64,000 bases of DNA from Muribaculaceae bacterium. GTDB lineage: Bacteria > Bacteroidota > Bacteroidia > Bacteroidales > Muribaculaceae. The DNA is taken from positions 1-64,000 of the forward strand of contig JAFYYI010000066.1 in NCBI GenBank assembly GCA_017557665.1, written 5' to 3'. Below the pieces are notes generated by a model. The model made no database searches and was not told the origin of the DNA. It was given only the letters and a program-made list of their open reading frames with translations. Below are positions 40,779 through 50,864 of this stretch, in pieces. The stretch's first letter is position 1; every line of letters begins with the position of its first letter. Position numbers and translations under genes: made by a program.

Positions 40779-42749
40779 TTAGTGATTCAGGCGCTTGACG
40801 GTGGTGCGGGTGCCGTCGCTGTGGGTGGTGACCACGATGTTCACACCATCTTGCGGTGTTTCGCTGACCACACCAGCCGGGCTGACATACTTCCTGTCGA
40901 CAACCTGCTTGTCGGTCATCGTCTCGTCGATGCCGGCACACTCGATGATTGCGAGGGGATGCAGGGTGTAGTTGGTGTAATAGTCCTCGTCGGTGGAATG
41001 GATGCGACGAATCGTAGCATTTTCATCCCACGGCTCGTCGAGCGTGAAGACACACAAGAGGCCATAGTTGAAGCCTTCCTTCTGCGCCATCTCGGCTTCC
41101 AGGGCGGGGGCATAGTCAAAGGCCAGTTTCACCATCACAGTATCCTGCTCGCTGCACAGATAAGGCACGCCATCCTGATAGTGGAAGTAGCCGTCGGCAC
41201 GTCCCACCTCGTTACCCAGGGCGGTGATGTAATCCTCACACAGGTTGTAGCGGAACAACGTCAACTCGGGTAATTCAGGCATCTCAAGAGGTGCCGGCTT
41301 GCCGTTGAGCACAAGTCGAGGATTGGTCAGGCGGTCGGCCAGGATGCCCTTGACAGTGCCCGGTTCAATAACCTGCATGTCGGCGAAGCTGTTAAACAGT
41401 TCCTCGTTATCGCCACAGTCCAATGCAATCCAGTCAGGATACCAAGCCATCCATTCGGCATAGCCCCAATCGGCATAAATGTCATAATAGATTTCATCGA
41501 CATTGTCGGTCACAAAGACGAGTTTGTGCTCGTCGGCATCCACAGCAGCAGCGATATAGAGCGTGTCGTTGAGTTTATACTGCTGACCGTCCTCTCCGCC
41601 ATAGACCACCTTCCACAGGCGTGTGCCGGGGTCGGCAGTAATGGCAATCGGATACAATTCAACCGTGCCGTTATAGAGCGTCAACATGCCTTCGATACCA
41701 TATAATTCGGTGTCATCGGCCTCGGGATAATCGATACCGAACTTGTTGAAACCCGCCATCGATGACTCAATTGAGTTGCCATCATCATCAGTTTCTGTGC
41801 AACTAATTGTGAAGTTGCCGTGCTCGTCAATCGCGCTCAAGTGCACGCCCTCGAGATAAACCTTATAGTTCTCCCATCCTGCTTCAGGATTGCTGATGAA
41901 AAACAAGAAACCTGTCACGTCGAACGGAGAAAAGTAGTCCTCGTCAAGAATCGTTTTGGGATTGGCGAAATGAGCCGGTTCGCCCACTTCGACCAGTCCC
42001 TTATAGGTCTTCTTCACGCCCGTCCAACCTGCGGGGATAACAGCACCCAACTGATATTCCTTGCCCGTGTCGCCGTAGATGAGACCAGCAAAAGCCTCTC
42101 CTTCAGCATCGAGTTGCATCACCCACAGATACTCGTTCCACTGGTAGTTGACATACATGTCGGTAGTGAACTGGAAGGCGGTGCCGTCCTCCAGCGCTGA
42201 CAGGTGGTTGAGCGAGTCAAGTTTGGTGATGTTGGGGTCGATGGGATCCTCGGGGTCAGGGTCAACAGGGCCGTCACCGCTGGTGGTCACCACGACGCTC
42301 GACAGTTGGGCGTTCTTGGAGCCGTAGTGGGTGAATGTCACCGACGAGGCATTGCCTGTCCAGCTGCCCACGGCGCCTGTGACGACGTAGTCGCCGACGC
42401 TGGCCAGCAAGTCAAAGTTAGACGTGTTGGCGGCATTGACAGTGATGCCTGTGATACTGCCCTCGGCCACGCTAAAAGTGATGGAACCGTCAACATAGAT
42501 GCGCAGCGTGTAGCTGCCCTGGGAATTCCAGATGCGCGTCTCGGTTGCGCCATCGGTAGCCGACAGCGTAACACCATCCACAGTCACCGGACCTGCCTGT
42601 GACAGGTTGGTCCCGGCACTCTGGGCCGGCACTGCATAGCCCATGGCGGTAATCCCCTCGGCTGTCGAGAAGTCAAAGGTCACTTCGGCAGCCTGTAATA
42701 CAGAAAAGGCCCAAAAGGCCATCAAGAGAAATGAGTAAATACGATTCAT
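40779..42749 (-). CDS. Large secreted protein of unknown function
   Basis: The 656-residue product has a signal peptide (MNRIYSFLLMAFWAFSVLQA). It then has an N-terminal beta-rich domain (about 20-170, VTFDFSTAEGITAMGYA and a KNAQLSSVVVTT strand found at the start of many Bacteroidales surface proteins) and an Asp/Pro linker (DPDPEDPIDPN). Two OB/jelly-roll-like repeats follow, and a short sorting-type tail (YVSPAGVVS...VKRLNH). The start at 42749 is chosen as the methionine before the signal sequence. I do not recognise a named catalytic domain. Confidence 0.7.
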   Translation of the reverse strand: MNRIYSFLLMAFWAFSVLQAAEVTFDFSTAEGITAMGYAVPAQSAGTNLSQAGPVTVDGVTLSATDGATETRIWNSQGSYTLRIYVDGSITFSVAEGSITGITVNAANTSNFDLLASVGDYVVTGAVGSWTGNASSVTFTHYGSKNAQLSSVVVTTSGDGPVDPDPEDPIDPNITKLDSLNHLSALEDGTAFQFTTDMYVNYQWNEYLWVMQLDAEGEAFAGLIYGDTGKEYQLGAVIPAGWTGVKKTYKGLVEVGEPAHFANPKTILDEDYFSPFDVTGFLFFISNPEAGWENYKVYLEGVHLSAIDEHGNFTISCTETDDDGNSIESSMAGFNKFGIDYPEADDTELYGIEGMLTLYNGTVELYPIAITADPGTRLWKVVYGGEDGQQYKLNDTLYIAAAVDADEHKLVFVTDNVDEIYYDIYADWGYAEWMAWYPDWIALDCGDNEELFNSFADMQVIEPGTVKGILADRLTNPRLVLNGKPAPLEMPELPELTLFRYNLCEDYITALGNEVGRADGYFHYQDGVPYLCSEQDTVMVKLAFDYAPALEAEMAQKEGFNYGLLCVFTLDEPWDENATIRRIHSTDEDYYTNYTLHPLAIIECAGIDETMTDKQVVDRKYVSPAGVVSETPQDGVNIVVTTHSDGTRTTVKRLNH

Positions 42750-42848
42750 TTTGCACATTAATATTTTATAGCACAAAATTACTGCCAATAACTGTAATAA
42801 GTGCAACAATGAACCGAAAAAAGTTATCAACAAGCCCCTTTTTTATCC

Positions 42849-44609
42849 TTACTTGGTGAACAGGATGCCTTCACCTCCAAAGTATATGGTCTTGTCGGTG
42901 TTGATTGTGAGAGAAAAACGATTGATTATCAGCATCGCCTTGCCGTTTTCGGTTATCAGCGGCTCAACTTCGCCCTCGGTATTTCGTTCCTTGTCACGTT
43001 CAATAAATTGGCTCACTTTGATTTCAAACCGATATTCTGGATCTCCTTCAGGAGAGGTGGCCACATCGGCCCCACGAACGCGTGACGGGCTGATGGCAAT
43101 AAGTACCTTGTCACCATTATCCTTGAGTTCGCCCGTCGTCAAGTCCTCATTAAAACTCACATAGTACATGCGAGAATAGCCCTGAGGTATCGAGACATCA
43201 TTGATCAAGTCCTCATTATAATATCCGCTGCTAGAAATCACTTCATCGTCAACGTCATTGATAGCGTGGTGGATATCATGCGTGCCCGTGACGGCGTCCT
43301 TGGCCAGCAGTTCACGGGTGCTGGCGAAACCGAAATCCCGCTGCAAATATTGGAGCTTGGCGTCAATGGAGGCGGCCACCTTGGGGTCAACGCTGTCGAG
43401 CCACTTTTTATACCGGTCACCCGAGAGCGGCAGCTGGTTAATGCCTGAAGCGGCAAAAGCCTTGCGGGCCTCGCCCAGCAGCTGTCGCTGAGTGATGTTG
43501 GGTATGGATTGCGGCCCCACCGAGATAAGGAACAAGATGACTGCAAACGAAGCCGGAACCCACCAGATGCGCTTGTTGCGGATGATGAGCAGCCCAATGC
43601 ATACCACATAGCACCAGATGTTGAACACCAGCAGATAGAGGCGGCTCACCGTGATGCCGTAATCGCTCAAGCGGCGGCCAATGGCAACGGACATCAGCGC
43701 CAGCAACGGAAGCAGCACCAACGGCAGCCAACGGGTCACTGTCCTGAAAACCGAATTGCCCTGCTCGTGCTGCAAGGGATAAGTGAGATAGAGTAAAACC
43801 ACCATGCCCAGCATACAGGCCGCCACCAGATAGCTCACCCACCCCACTGGCAGTTGCCACGATAACAGAATCTTGGTCGCATAGATGTAGAGCGTCACCA
43901 TATATAACAGCAGCAGCGGTATGAACAGATATTGCGACACACCCTTGAGAAATCCTGAATAGGACTGGACCTCACGCACGCGCTTCTCATCACCGGCAGG
44001 GATGAGATTCATGAACAGCAGCGGCGCCAGAAATACCATGCACACCGTGGGAATGTCGGCAAACACATTGTCCGAGACATGGACGCCGAAGAGCCATTTC
44101 AGCGACTGGGCAAACAGGATCAGTCCCAACGTGAGCACGCCACCCACAACCATTCCGGCGATGATAGCCACAACTGTTTGCTGCGAGAAGTTCCAGAACG
44201 GCACATCATCGTCCTTGCGGTAAAAGGACAGCAGGAACACCGACAGCGCCATTGTCACCACGGTAGCACTCACGGCGATGAACTGCGGCAGCGAGAAGCG
44301 GTCGAACTGGGCCAGATAGATTGAGATACCCAGCCAGACGGCATGGACCAGCACCTGGGTGAGCACGGCGGTCCACCGGCGCTTGAAATCCTCGGTAAGC
44401 AGCTGCAGCGACACGGCCAGCAGCGCACCCGTGGCAGGATAGAAGATGTAGAAGAGCTGCCACTTTTCACTCACCTTGCCCCCATGAATGAGATACAATA
44501 AGAAGCCTGTCAGGAACACCTGCAGCACCACTGCCACAGGAAAACGGCGAACGCTCGCTCCAAACTGTTTTAACCATTCCGAAAGGGAGAATTTCTTGAG
44601 CCTGTTCAT
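42849..44609 (-). CDS. DUF4153 polytopic membrane protein
   Basis: The 586-residue protein has about ten to twelve transmembrane helices in residues 20-380, followed by a soluble C-terminal part of about 200 residues. The length, the N-terminal cytoplasmic KKFSLSEWLKQF segment and the helix pattern fit the DUF4153 family of Bacteroidetes inner-membrane proteins. Function is not known. It reads toward the gene at 40779 with a 100-nt gap and may be co-transcribed with it. The 253 nt upstream (44610-44862) hold the rnpB promoter and nothing else I recognise. Confidence 0.75.
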   Translation of the reverse strand: MNRLKKFSLSEWLKQFGASVRRFPVAVVLQVFLTGFLLYLIHGGKVSEKWQLFYIFYPATGALLAVSLQLLTEDFKRRWTAVLTQVLVHAVWLGISIYLAQFDRFSLPQFIAVSATVVTMALSVFLLSFYRKDDDVPFWNFSQQTVVAIIAGMVVGGVLTLGLILFAQSLKWLFGVHVSDNVFADIPTVCMVFLAPLLFMNLIPAGDEKRVREVQSYSGFLKGVSQYLFIPLLLLYMVTLYIYATKILLSWQLPVGWVSYLVAACMLGMVVLLYLTYPLQHEQGNSVFRTVTRWLPLVLLPLLALMSVAIGRRLSDYGITVSRLYLLVFNIWCYVVCIGLLIIRNKRIWWVPASFAVILFLISVGPQSIPNITQRQLLGEARKAFAASGINQLPLSGDRYKKWLDSVDPKVAASIDAKLQYLQRDFGFASTRELLAKDAVTGTHDIHHAINDVDDEVISSSGYYNEDLINDVSIPQGYSRMYYVSFNEDLTTGELKDNGDKVLIAISPSRVRGADVATSPEGDPEYRFEIKVSQFIERDKERNTEGEVEPLITENGKAMLIINRFSLTINTDKTIYFGGEGILFTK

Positions 44610-44842
44610 AGCACCTTGAGTAGAAGATTAAAGTTAATTATATAACGTAAACATGGCTGTAAAATTGTCATTTTAGCCATATTAAATGACATATCGGCGC
44701 ATCTTCACAAGCCCTATCGGTATTTCATCTAAAATTCCCTTATTTCCTTATAATACAGCTTACTATTCCAAGCGACTCATTCAATCTTGAAAAAACAGAT
44801 TGCAAAAGTGTCAAAATATTTGCACACATTGAGAAGTTGTAG

Positions 44843-44850
44843 TACTTTTG
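44843..44850 (+). promoter_or_regulatory. -7 element of rnpB
   Basis: TACTTTTG, 12 nt before the first paired base of the RNase P RNA. Confidence 0.65.
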
Positions 44851-44862
44851 TGCCCTCTAAAG

Positions 44863-45217
44863 CAGTATGGCGGCTTGTCGCTCGTTAACATCTACATGGT
44901 TGCGAGAGGAAAGTCCGGGCAACACAGAGCATCACATTTCTTAACGGGAAGCTGCGGGTGACCGTAGGGTTAAGGTGACAGAAAATGACCGCCGCGCAAG
45001 CGGTAAGGGTGAAAAGGTGGGGTAAGAGCCCACCGGGCACTGTGGTGACACAGCGCGCCGCACCACCTGTGAGTTGCAAGTTCATGTATACCGGCATCTA
45101 AGGGCTGCTCGTCCATTGCCGGGGGGTAGAACGCTATACCGGTGCAGCAATGCACAGGACAGATAAATGACAGGCACCTGCCTCGGCAGGCACATAACCC
45201 GGCTTATAGCCATACTG
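44863..45217 (+). ncRNA. rnpB: RNase P RNA (M1 RNA), bacterial type A
   Basis: The catalytic RNA that matures tRNA 5' ends. Diagnostic sequence includes GAGGAAAGTCCGGGC near 44905, the downstream ACAGAAAATGACCGCC region, GGTAAGGGTGAAAAGG, and AACGCTATACCGGTGC. The ends were set from helix P1: CAGTATGGC (44863-44871) pairs with GCCATACTG (45209-45217), followed by TCTTTTTTGA as terminator. The folC start codon follows about 65 nt later, so read-through past the terminator may supply folC mRNA. Confidence 0.95.
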
Positions 45218-45280
45218 TCTTTTTTGATTTTTGATTGTCACGTGAGTGACAGAGTCAACTTATATAGACCAATTACTATT

Positions 45281-46609
45281 ATGGCTCGAAAAGAAGAATT
45301 ATCGCGCATGTGGGAGCGCACCACAAACTACTTGTACAATCAGCGTCCGGCATTTGAACGTCAGGGCGCCAAGGGATACAAACCGGGACTTGAGACCAGC
45401 CTGGCCCTCGACAAGCTTTACAAGGAACCTCATCACCGCTACCGCATCATCCATATCGCCGGCACCAATGGCAAGGGCTCTACTGCTCATTTGTTGGCGT
45501 CATGCCTGCAACGATGCGGCTACCGCGTGGGACTTTTCACTTCTCCCCACTTGATTGATTTCAGGGAACGTATTCGCGTGAACGGCCGTAAAATCAGCCG
45601 CAACTATGTGATGCAATGGGTCACCGAATACCAAAAAAAGGACATGGGTAACTTTGTGCCATCGTTCTTTGAGTTGACATCGACCATGGCCTTTGATTAC
45701 TTCGCATGGCGCAACGTCAATGTTGCCGTCATCGAGACTGGCCTGGGAGGACGCCTCGACAGCACCAATATCATCACTCCGGAGCTCAGCATTATCACCA
45801 ACATCGGTTTGGAACACCAGCAGTTCCTGGGCGACACCCTTGAAGAAATCGCCCTCGAGAAAGCCGGCATCATCAAGCACGGACAACCTGCCATCGTCGG
45901 CCACGCCGAAGGTGTTGTCAGGGAGGTGCTCGAAACCTATGCCAAACGCATGTATTCCGACATCCGATTTGCACAAGACAAGCCTGAGGTTATCGACGCC
46001 CGCCACGTCGACGGCATGCTGCAACTCAACACCAACAACTACGGCATCATCAACTGCGAACTGACCGGTGATTATCAGGTCGAGAACGCCAACACCGTGT
46101 TGACGGCACTCAATCTGCTCAAACGCCTCAAGTACCGCATCAAGAATGAAGCCGTGAGAGAAGGATTTGCCACGGTGATCGAGAACACGGGGCTGATGGG
46201 ACGCTGGATGAAGGTCGGAGACGACCCCAGTGTGATCTGCGACTCAGCACACAACCCTGCCGGGTTTGAATTGGCCATGAAGCAGGTCAAAGGTGAACAA
46301 CGCGAGAATCTGCACATGATTCTTGGTTTCATGGCCGACAAGGATGTGACGTCGATGCTCAACCTGTTGCCCCCCGACGCAACGTTCTATTTCACCCAGG
46401 CCCAGACTTCACGCAGTATGACCGCTGCCAAGCTCAAGAAGGCGGCAGCAAAGTGCGGCGTGACAGGCACTACATATAATAATGTTAGCGACGCCCTGAA
46501 AGCAGCTCGCAAAGCCGCCGGTAAAAAGGACCTCATCTATGTGGGCGGAAGCATGTATGTGTTGGCCGAACTGCTCCAGTCTTTGGGGTATGGCGACCAA
46601 TCAGATTAA
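45281..46609 (+). CDS. folC: Folylpolyglutamate/dihydrofolate synthase
   Basis: The 442-residue Mur-ligase-family enzyme adds glutamate to dihydropteroate and folates. Motifs are IHIAGTNGKGSTAH (P-loop, about 57-70), LFTSPHLIDFRERI, IETGLGGRLDSTN, ITNIGLEHQQFLGDT and SAHNPAGFE. ATG 45281 (MARKEEL) precedes the usual WERTTNYLYNQ helix. The frame also extends upstream into rnpB, but that is not a plausible start. No separate promoter is visible between rnpB and the gene. Confidence 0.93.
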   Translation: MARKEELSRMWERTTNYLYNQRPAFERQGAKGYKPGLETSLALDKLYKEPHHRYRIIHIAGTNGKGSTAHLLASCLQRCGYRVGLFTSPHLIDFRERIRVNGRKISRNYVMQWVTEYQKKDMGNFVPSFFELTSTMAFDYFAWRNVNVAVIETGLGGRLDSTNIITPELSIITNIGLEHQQFLGDTLEEIALEKAGIIKHGQPAIVGHAEGVVREVLETYAKRMYSDIRFAQDKPEVIDARHVDGMLQLNTNNYGIINCELTGDYQVENANTVLTALNLLKRLKYRIKNEAVREGFATVIENTGLMGRWMKVGDDPSVICDSAHNPAGFELAMKQVKGEQRENLHMILGFMADKDVTSMLNLLPPDATFYFTQAQTSRSMTAAKLKKAAAKCGVTGTTYNNVSDALKAARKAAGKKDLIYVGGSMYVLAELLQSLGYGDQSD

Positions 46610-46639
46610 CGGCTATTCAACCACCCTTTCCAATCTAAC

Positions 46640-46675
46640 GGTCCCGGCTTCGTGTTTCTCACCTTGGCCGGGACC
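46640..46675 (+). terminator. Possible terminator hairpin after folC
   Basis: GGTCCCGGC (46640-46648) pairs perfectly with GCCGGGACC (46667-46675), about 30 nt after the stop. No T-run follows, so termination is uncertain. The rest of the 307-nt gap contains the htrA promoter (TACTTTTG at 46836-46843). Confidence 0.45.
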
Positions 46676-46835
46676 GCAGCATTATTGCGGCACCTCATGG
46701 CAGAGACATGACAAATTGTCTTAAATTGACGATTCATGATTATGCCTAGTGTAAAACAATATAAAAAGGAGGTAAATTGCTATTAATTATCTTTAAAAAC
46801 AAGGGCTCCACTATTGCAGTTGTCAATTTTAGTTG

Positions 46836-46843
46836 TACTTTTG
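46836..46843 (+). promoter_or_regulatory. -7 element of the HtrA protease gene
   Basis: TACTTTTG, followed by an AT-rich leader of about 70 nt to ATG 46917. Confidence 0.55.
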
Positions 46844-46916
46844 GCACAGCATTTGAAAAGTTAAAATTAACATTTGAGAAAATTAAAAACAACAATAAAT
46901 TAACATTAGAAGACAC

Positions 46917-48458
46917 ATGAAAAGGAATTTCAAATTAGCAATCATGCTCGTGGTTGCCTCGATCATGGGATCGGCAGTAACCATGATGGCAACAAGTGAG
47001 TTGCAGAAGAAAGGTGTCATTACCGACACCTATGTGGTGAATAAGGAAAGTAAAGCCTCCAACGACGGTTTCGTTCAGACCTCGTCACGCCCCGTCGACT
47101 TGAGCCGCGACTTCACCGACGTCGCCGAGAACACCATCAACTGCGTGGTGAGCATCAAGAATTACGCAACACCCAAGCAGAACTACTACGGCGGGGATTT
47201 CTTTGACCCGTTCGAGTTCTTTTTCGGCCCCGGCTACGGCGGTTCACAGCGTCCGCGCCAGCAGCAGCCGCAACAGAAAGGTGAGCCGAAGCTTGCAGGC
47301 TCGGGCTCGGGCGTAATCATCAGCCCCGACGGCTATATCGTGACCAATAACCATGTCATCGACGGTGCAGAAAAACTCGAGGTCACCCTCAACGACAACC
47401 GCCAGTACAATGCCACCGTGGTGGGCAGTGACGAGAAGACCGACATCGCGCTCATCAAGATCAACGCCAAGGACCTGCACGCTATCACCTTCGGCAATAG
47501 CGACGCCGTCAAGGCGGGTCAGTGGTGTGTCGCCGTGGGCAACCCCTTCGGCTTCAACTCTACCGTCACCGCCGGCATTATCAGTGCCAAGGCCCGCGGC
47601 ATGAGTGACAACAGCGCTAACAACGGAATCAAGGCCTTCATCCAGCATGATGCGGCCGTCAATCCCGGCAACTCGGGCGGCGCATTGGTTAACACCGCCG
47701 GCGAGCTCATCGGTATCAACACCATGATCTATTCCCAGACCGGAAACTACAGCGGTGTATCATTCGCCGTGCCCAGCAATACCGTCAAGAAGGTCATCAC
47801 CGACATCAAGCAATACGGTACCGTACAGCGCGCAGTGCTGGGCATCCAGTATTCCGAGTTGACCGCCGAGAAGGCCAAGGAGGAGAAAATCACCGCTACG
47901 TCTGAGGGCATCTACGTTGCCAAGGTTTCCGACCGCAGCGCCGCCAAAGAAGCCGGCCTGCAGGAGGGTGACGTCATCGTCAAGCTCAACGGCGCCCGCG
48001 TCAAGGACAGTGGTGAGATGCAGGAGGAGATGAACAAGCTGCGTCCCGGCGACAAGGCCGAGGTAGAATACTACCGCGACAACAAGCTGCGCCGCACCAC
48101 CGTCACTTTCAAGAACGACCAGGGCAACACCAAGATGACCAAGCAGAGCGACGTCATGTCACTGGGTTGCGCCTTCACCGAGCTGAGCGCCGAGGATAAG
48201 GAAGACCTGGCCATCACCAAGGGCCTGAAGGTTGTCGGCATCAAGGCCGGCAAGTTCAAGAACGCCGGTATCCGTGACGGCTTCATCATCACCGACATCA
48301 ACAACATCCCTGTTGACTCGCGCGATGACGTGGAGAGCATCTACAACCAGATCATGCGCAGCAGCGACAGCGACAAGGTGATGTTCATCACCGGCTTCTA
48401 CCCCACCGGCAAGAAGGTTTACTATGCTGTCGACTTGAGCGACGAGGACGACGAATAG
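46917..48458 (+). CDS. degP: Do/HtrA-family periplasmic serine protease
   Basis: The 513-residue protein has an N-terminal signal/anchor (about 1-25) and a trypsin-like domain with the triad H146 (TNNHVI), D176 (KTDIALIKI) and S253 (NPGNSGGAL), followed by two PDZ domains (about 315-400 and 420-500). It degrades or chaperones misfolded envelope proteins. A Q/P-rich loop (SQRPRQQQPQQ, about 106-116) lies where DegP has the LA loop. The symbol is used in the family sense. DegQ-like is equally possible. Confidence 0.9.
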   Translation: MKRNFKLAIMLVVASIMGSAVTMMATSELQKKGVITDTYVVNKESKASNDGFVQTSSRPVDLSRDFTDVAENTINCVVSIKNYATPKQNYYGGDFFDPFEFFFGPGYGGSQRPRQQQPQQKGEPKLAGSGSGVIISPDGYIVTNNHVIDGAEKLEVTLNDNRQYNATVVGSDEKTDIALIKINAKDLHAITFGNSDAVKAGQWCVAVGNPFGFNSTVTAGIISAKARGMSDNSANNGIKAFIQHDAAVNPGNSGGALVNTAGELIGINTMIYSQTGNYSGVSFAVPSNTVKKVITDIKQYGTVQRAVLGIQYSELTAEKAKEEKITATSEGIYVAKVSDRSAAKEAGLQEGDVIVKLNGARVKDSGEMQEEMNKLRPGDKAEVEYYRDNKLRRTTVTFKNDQGNTKMTKQSDVMSLGCAFTELSAEDKEDLAITKGLKVVGIKAGKFKNAGIRDGFIITDINNIPVDSRDDVESIYNQIMRSSDSDKVMFITGFYPTGKKVYYAVDLSDEDDE

Positions 48459-48487
48459 TCATACCAATAAATCACACACACCCTCAA

Positions 48488-48525
48488 GAGGAGGGGCGGC
48501 TGTTGAATCCGCCCCTCCTCTTTTT
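48488..48525 (+). terminator. Rho-independent terminator of the HtrA gene
   Basis: GAGGAGGGGCGG (48488-48499) pairs perfectly with CCGCCCCTCCTC (48509-48520), followed by TTTTT. The following 240 nt to the next gene hold only its promoter (TATATTTG at 48728-48735). Confidence 0.85.
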
Positions 48526-48768
48526 CACCACAAGCCTGGAAAGAAATCGCGGACTGCAAAATCAGGGCATCTTCATGTTCCCCAAAGCGCCGTCCAATCC
48601 CAAAACATCAGATTATACAAAATTTATACATATATAATATCATTCTACCACCTACACAATATAGTGATTTTCACGTTTTTTTACAAAAATGATGACCGAA
48701 AAAGGTGAGATTTCCAAAAATAATCATTATATTTGCAGCGAATATTAACCCCAAAATCTTGAAACTAT

Positions 48769-48954
48769 ATGAGAGGAGGACCTAGACCTGGAGCTGGGAG
48801 ACCCAAAATTTATGGGAAGCGAGTGCAATTATCAATCCTGATAAGCGAAGAGACCAAGGATAAGCTGAAACAACTGGCTGCCGCCAAAGAGAAACCGTTG
48901 GCAGGCATCGTTGAACAGCTCATCATCGACGAGCACAAGGGGATGACAATGTAA
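48769..48954 (+). CDS. Small ribbon-helix-helix-like protein
   Basis: The 61-residue protein opens with RGGPRPGAGRPKIYG, a basic Gly/Arg-Pro motif like an AT-hook. It continues with a pattern fitting a CopG/Arc ribbon-helix-helix fold: a strand (RVQLSILI), a helix (SEETKDKLKQLAAAK) and a second helix (PLAGIVEQLIID). The TATATTTG promoter lies 33 nt upstream. The small size suggests a DNA-binding regulator. No toxin partner is next to it, and no candidate operator is obvious. The stretch 48955-49172 has no gene I can support. Confidence 0.65.
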   Translation: MRGGPRPGAGRPKIYGKRVQLSILISEETKDKLKQLAAAKEKPLAGIVEQLIIDEHKGMTM

Positions 48955-49172
48955 CACCAACATCACCATCCCTACCCTATTGACCCGACACCGCACATGC
49001 CTGGCATGGAGTGGAAATCTCACATATGCCACAAAGAAACGCAAGGCGACAAATTGGCACAATTTTTGCTGTGAATAGTCTCAGGAGGATTCACAAACAC
49101 ACCTTGTCGCAAAATTCAAGGCGTTTTTCTTGTTTTTTTGATTTTTTCCTTGCATAATTACAGAAATTGTTG

Positions 49173-49180
49173 TACCTTTG
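49173..49180 (+). promoter_or_regulatory. -7 element of rpoD
   Basis: TACCTTTG, 25 nt before ATG 49206. The gene for the main sigma factor is thus driven by the same element that it recognises. Confidence 0.6.
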
Positions 49181-49205
49181 CACGCTTAAACTCTACTTTA
49201 GTTAG

Positions 49206-50063
49206 ATGAGACAACTTAAAATTACAAAATCCATTACTAACCGCGAGAGCGCGTCCCTCGACAAATATCTTCAGGAAATCGGCCGTAAGGAACTCATTAC
49301 GGTCGACGAGGAAGTCGAGTTGGCACAGCGCATCCGTCAAGGCGACCAGGCGGCACTTGACAAGCTTGTCAATGCTAACCTGCGTTTTGTCGTTTCTGTC
49401 GCAAAGCAGTATCAGAACCAGGGATTGAGTCTCCCCGACTTGATCGACGAGGGCAATCTGGGCCTCATCAAGGCAGCACAGAAATTCGACGAGACGCGTG
49501 GCTTCAAGTTCATCTCCTATGCCGTGTGGTGGATTCGTCAATCCATCCTTCAAGCCCTTGCCGAACAATCTCGCATCGTCAGGCTCCCGCTCAATCAGGT
49601 AGGCTCGATCAACAAGATCAGTAAAGCCCAGTCCCGTTTTGAGCAAGAGCATGAGCGTCGTCCTTCGGCCGAGGAATTGGCCGAGCGCCTCGACATCCCC
49701 GTCGACAAGATCAGCGACACGATGAAAGTATCGGGTCGTCACGTCTCGGTTGACGCTCCCTTTGTCGAAGGTGAGGACAACAGCCTGCTGGACGTGCTGC
49801 CCAACAACGATTCCCCGATGGCCGATTCGACCCTGAATCAGGAGTCTCTGGCCAAAGAGGTGAACCGTGCGTTGGACCAGCTCAGTCCGCGTGAGAGGGA
49901 CATCCTGAAGATGTTCTTCGGCATCGGCTGTCAGGAAATGACGCTAGAGGAGATTGGCGCCAAGTTTGACCTGACGCGCGAGCGCGTGCGCCAGATCAAG
50001 GAGAAGGCCATCCGTCGCCTGAAAGGCCAGAAGAGCAAGTTGCTCAAGGCCTATTTGGGTTAA
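49206..50063 (+). CDS. rpoD: Primary sigma factor (Bacteroidetes-type sigma-70)
   Basis: The 285-residue protein begins directly with region 1.2 ([16 protein letters not shown]) and lacks region 1.1, the normal state in Bacteroidetes. Region 2 is complete ([29 protein letters not shown], then [15 protein letters not shown]), as are region 3 and region 4 ([43 protein letters not shown]). It recognises the TTG/TAnnTTTG promoters seen throughout the window. Monocistronic, with a strong terminator after it. Confidence 0.95.
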   Translation: MRQLKITKSITNRESASLDKYLQEIGRKELITVDEEVELAQRIRQGDQAALDKLVNANLRFVVSVAKQYQNQGLSLPDLIDEGNLGLIKAAQKFDETRGFKFISYAVWWIRQSILQALAEQSRIVRLPLNQVGSINKISKAQSRFEQEHERRPSAEELAERLDIPVDKISDTMKVSGRHVSVDAPFVEGEDNSLLDVLPNNDSPMADSTLNQESLAKEVNRALDQLSPRERDILKMFFGIGCQEMTLEEIGAKFDLTRERVRQIKEKAIRRLKGQKSKLLKAYLG

Positions 50064-50094
50064 CCAAGTTTTTTTCATGCTAGCAAAAGGTTTC

Positions 50095-50123
50095 AGGCTG
50101 CCTCACAAGGGCAGCCTTTTTTT
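50095..50123 (+). terminator. Terminator of rpoD
   Basis: AGGCTGCC (50095-50102), loop TCACAAG, GGCAGCCT (50110-50117), then a run of T to 50123. Confidence 0.85.
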
Positions 50124-50274
50124 CTTATAAAAACATCCCATTTCTTACATCTTGGCCATAATTTCGGTGAAAAAGGAGTAATTTTTTGCCTAATTCAAAA
50201 ATAAGTTATACTTTTACAAATTGTTTTATTAGCGGCAATATCAATTTATAAATTAAACAGATAGCAAAAAAACT

Positions 50275-50763
50275 ATGAAAAAGATTTTAACTTTAGTATG
50301 CGTGCTTATGCTCGGTATGGGCATTGGACAGGCACAAGTTCATCAGGGCGAGACCGCTGCAGGACTGAATCTGGTGTATGGCACCGAGATTGACAACCTG
50401 GGCATCGGCGCCAAGTTCCGGTATGGCATCCTTGACCAGTTGCGTGGTGAGGTGGGGTTCAACTACTTCTTTGAGAAACACCACACTTCTTGGTGGGATG
50501 TCAACATCAATGCTCACTATCTGGTGGGCCTCTGGAATGAGCAGCTCTACATCTATCCTATCGCAGGTTTGAACTACACCATGGTAGACTTCAAGGGCGA
50601 ACTGAACGCTAAGGGTGAGGAGAACCACGTCGGTTTGAACCTAGGTGCCGGCGTTGAATATGAATTCACCAATCACCTCAGTGCAAACTTTGAGTTCCGC
50701 CACACCATTATCCGCAAGGTGGATCAAGGCGTGTTCGGCCTGGGCATCAACTACAAGTTCTAA
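50275..50763 (+). CDS. Small outer-membrane beta-barrel protein
   Basis: The 162-residue product has a signal peptide (about 1-20, ending GQAQ) followed by eight amphipathic beta-strands with alternating aromatic residues. It ends in the C-terminal GLGINYKF strand whose terminal Phe is typical of Bam substrates. It fits the OmpA-barrel/porin-like family (outer membrane beta-barrel, OMP_b-brl). Function unspecified. It is monocistronic, between the rpoD terminator and a bidirectional terminator. No full -7 box was found, although TATACTTTTA occurs near 50208. Confidence 0.75.
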   Translation: MKKILTLVCVLMLGMGIGQAQVHQGETAAGLNLVYGTEIDNLGIGAKFRYGILDQLRGEVGFNYFFEKHHTSWWDVNINAHYLVGLWNEQLYIYPIAGLNYTMVDFKGELNAKGEENHVGLNLGAGVEYEFTNHLSANFEFRHTIIRKVDQGVFGLGINYKF

Positions 50764-50795
50764 ACCTGACCTGACAATTACACTACAAAAAAAAT

Positions 50796-50834
50796 GAGCA
50801 GGACCTGCCATCGGGCGAGGTCCTGCTCATTTTT
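50796..50834. terminator. Bidirectional terminator between convergent genes
   Basis: GAGCAGGACCT (50796-50806) pairs perfectly with AGGTCCTGCTC (50818-50828), with an A-run before and a T-run after, giving T-tracts for both convergent transcripts. Confidence 0.85.
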
Positions 50835-50864
50835 TATTTATTCAACCGCTCACTGGTGAGAATG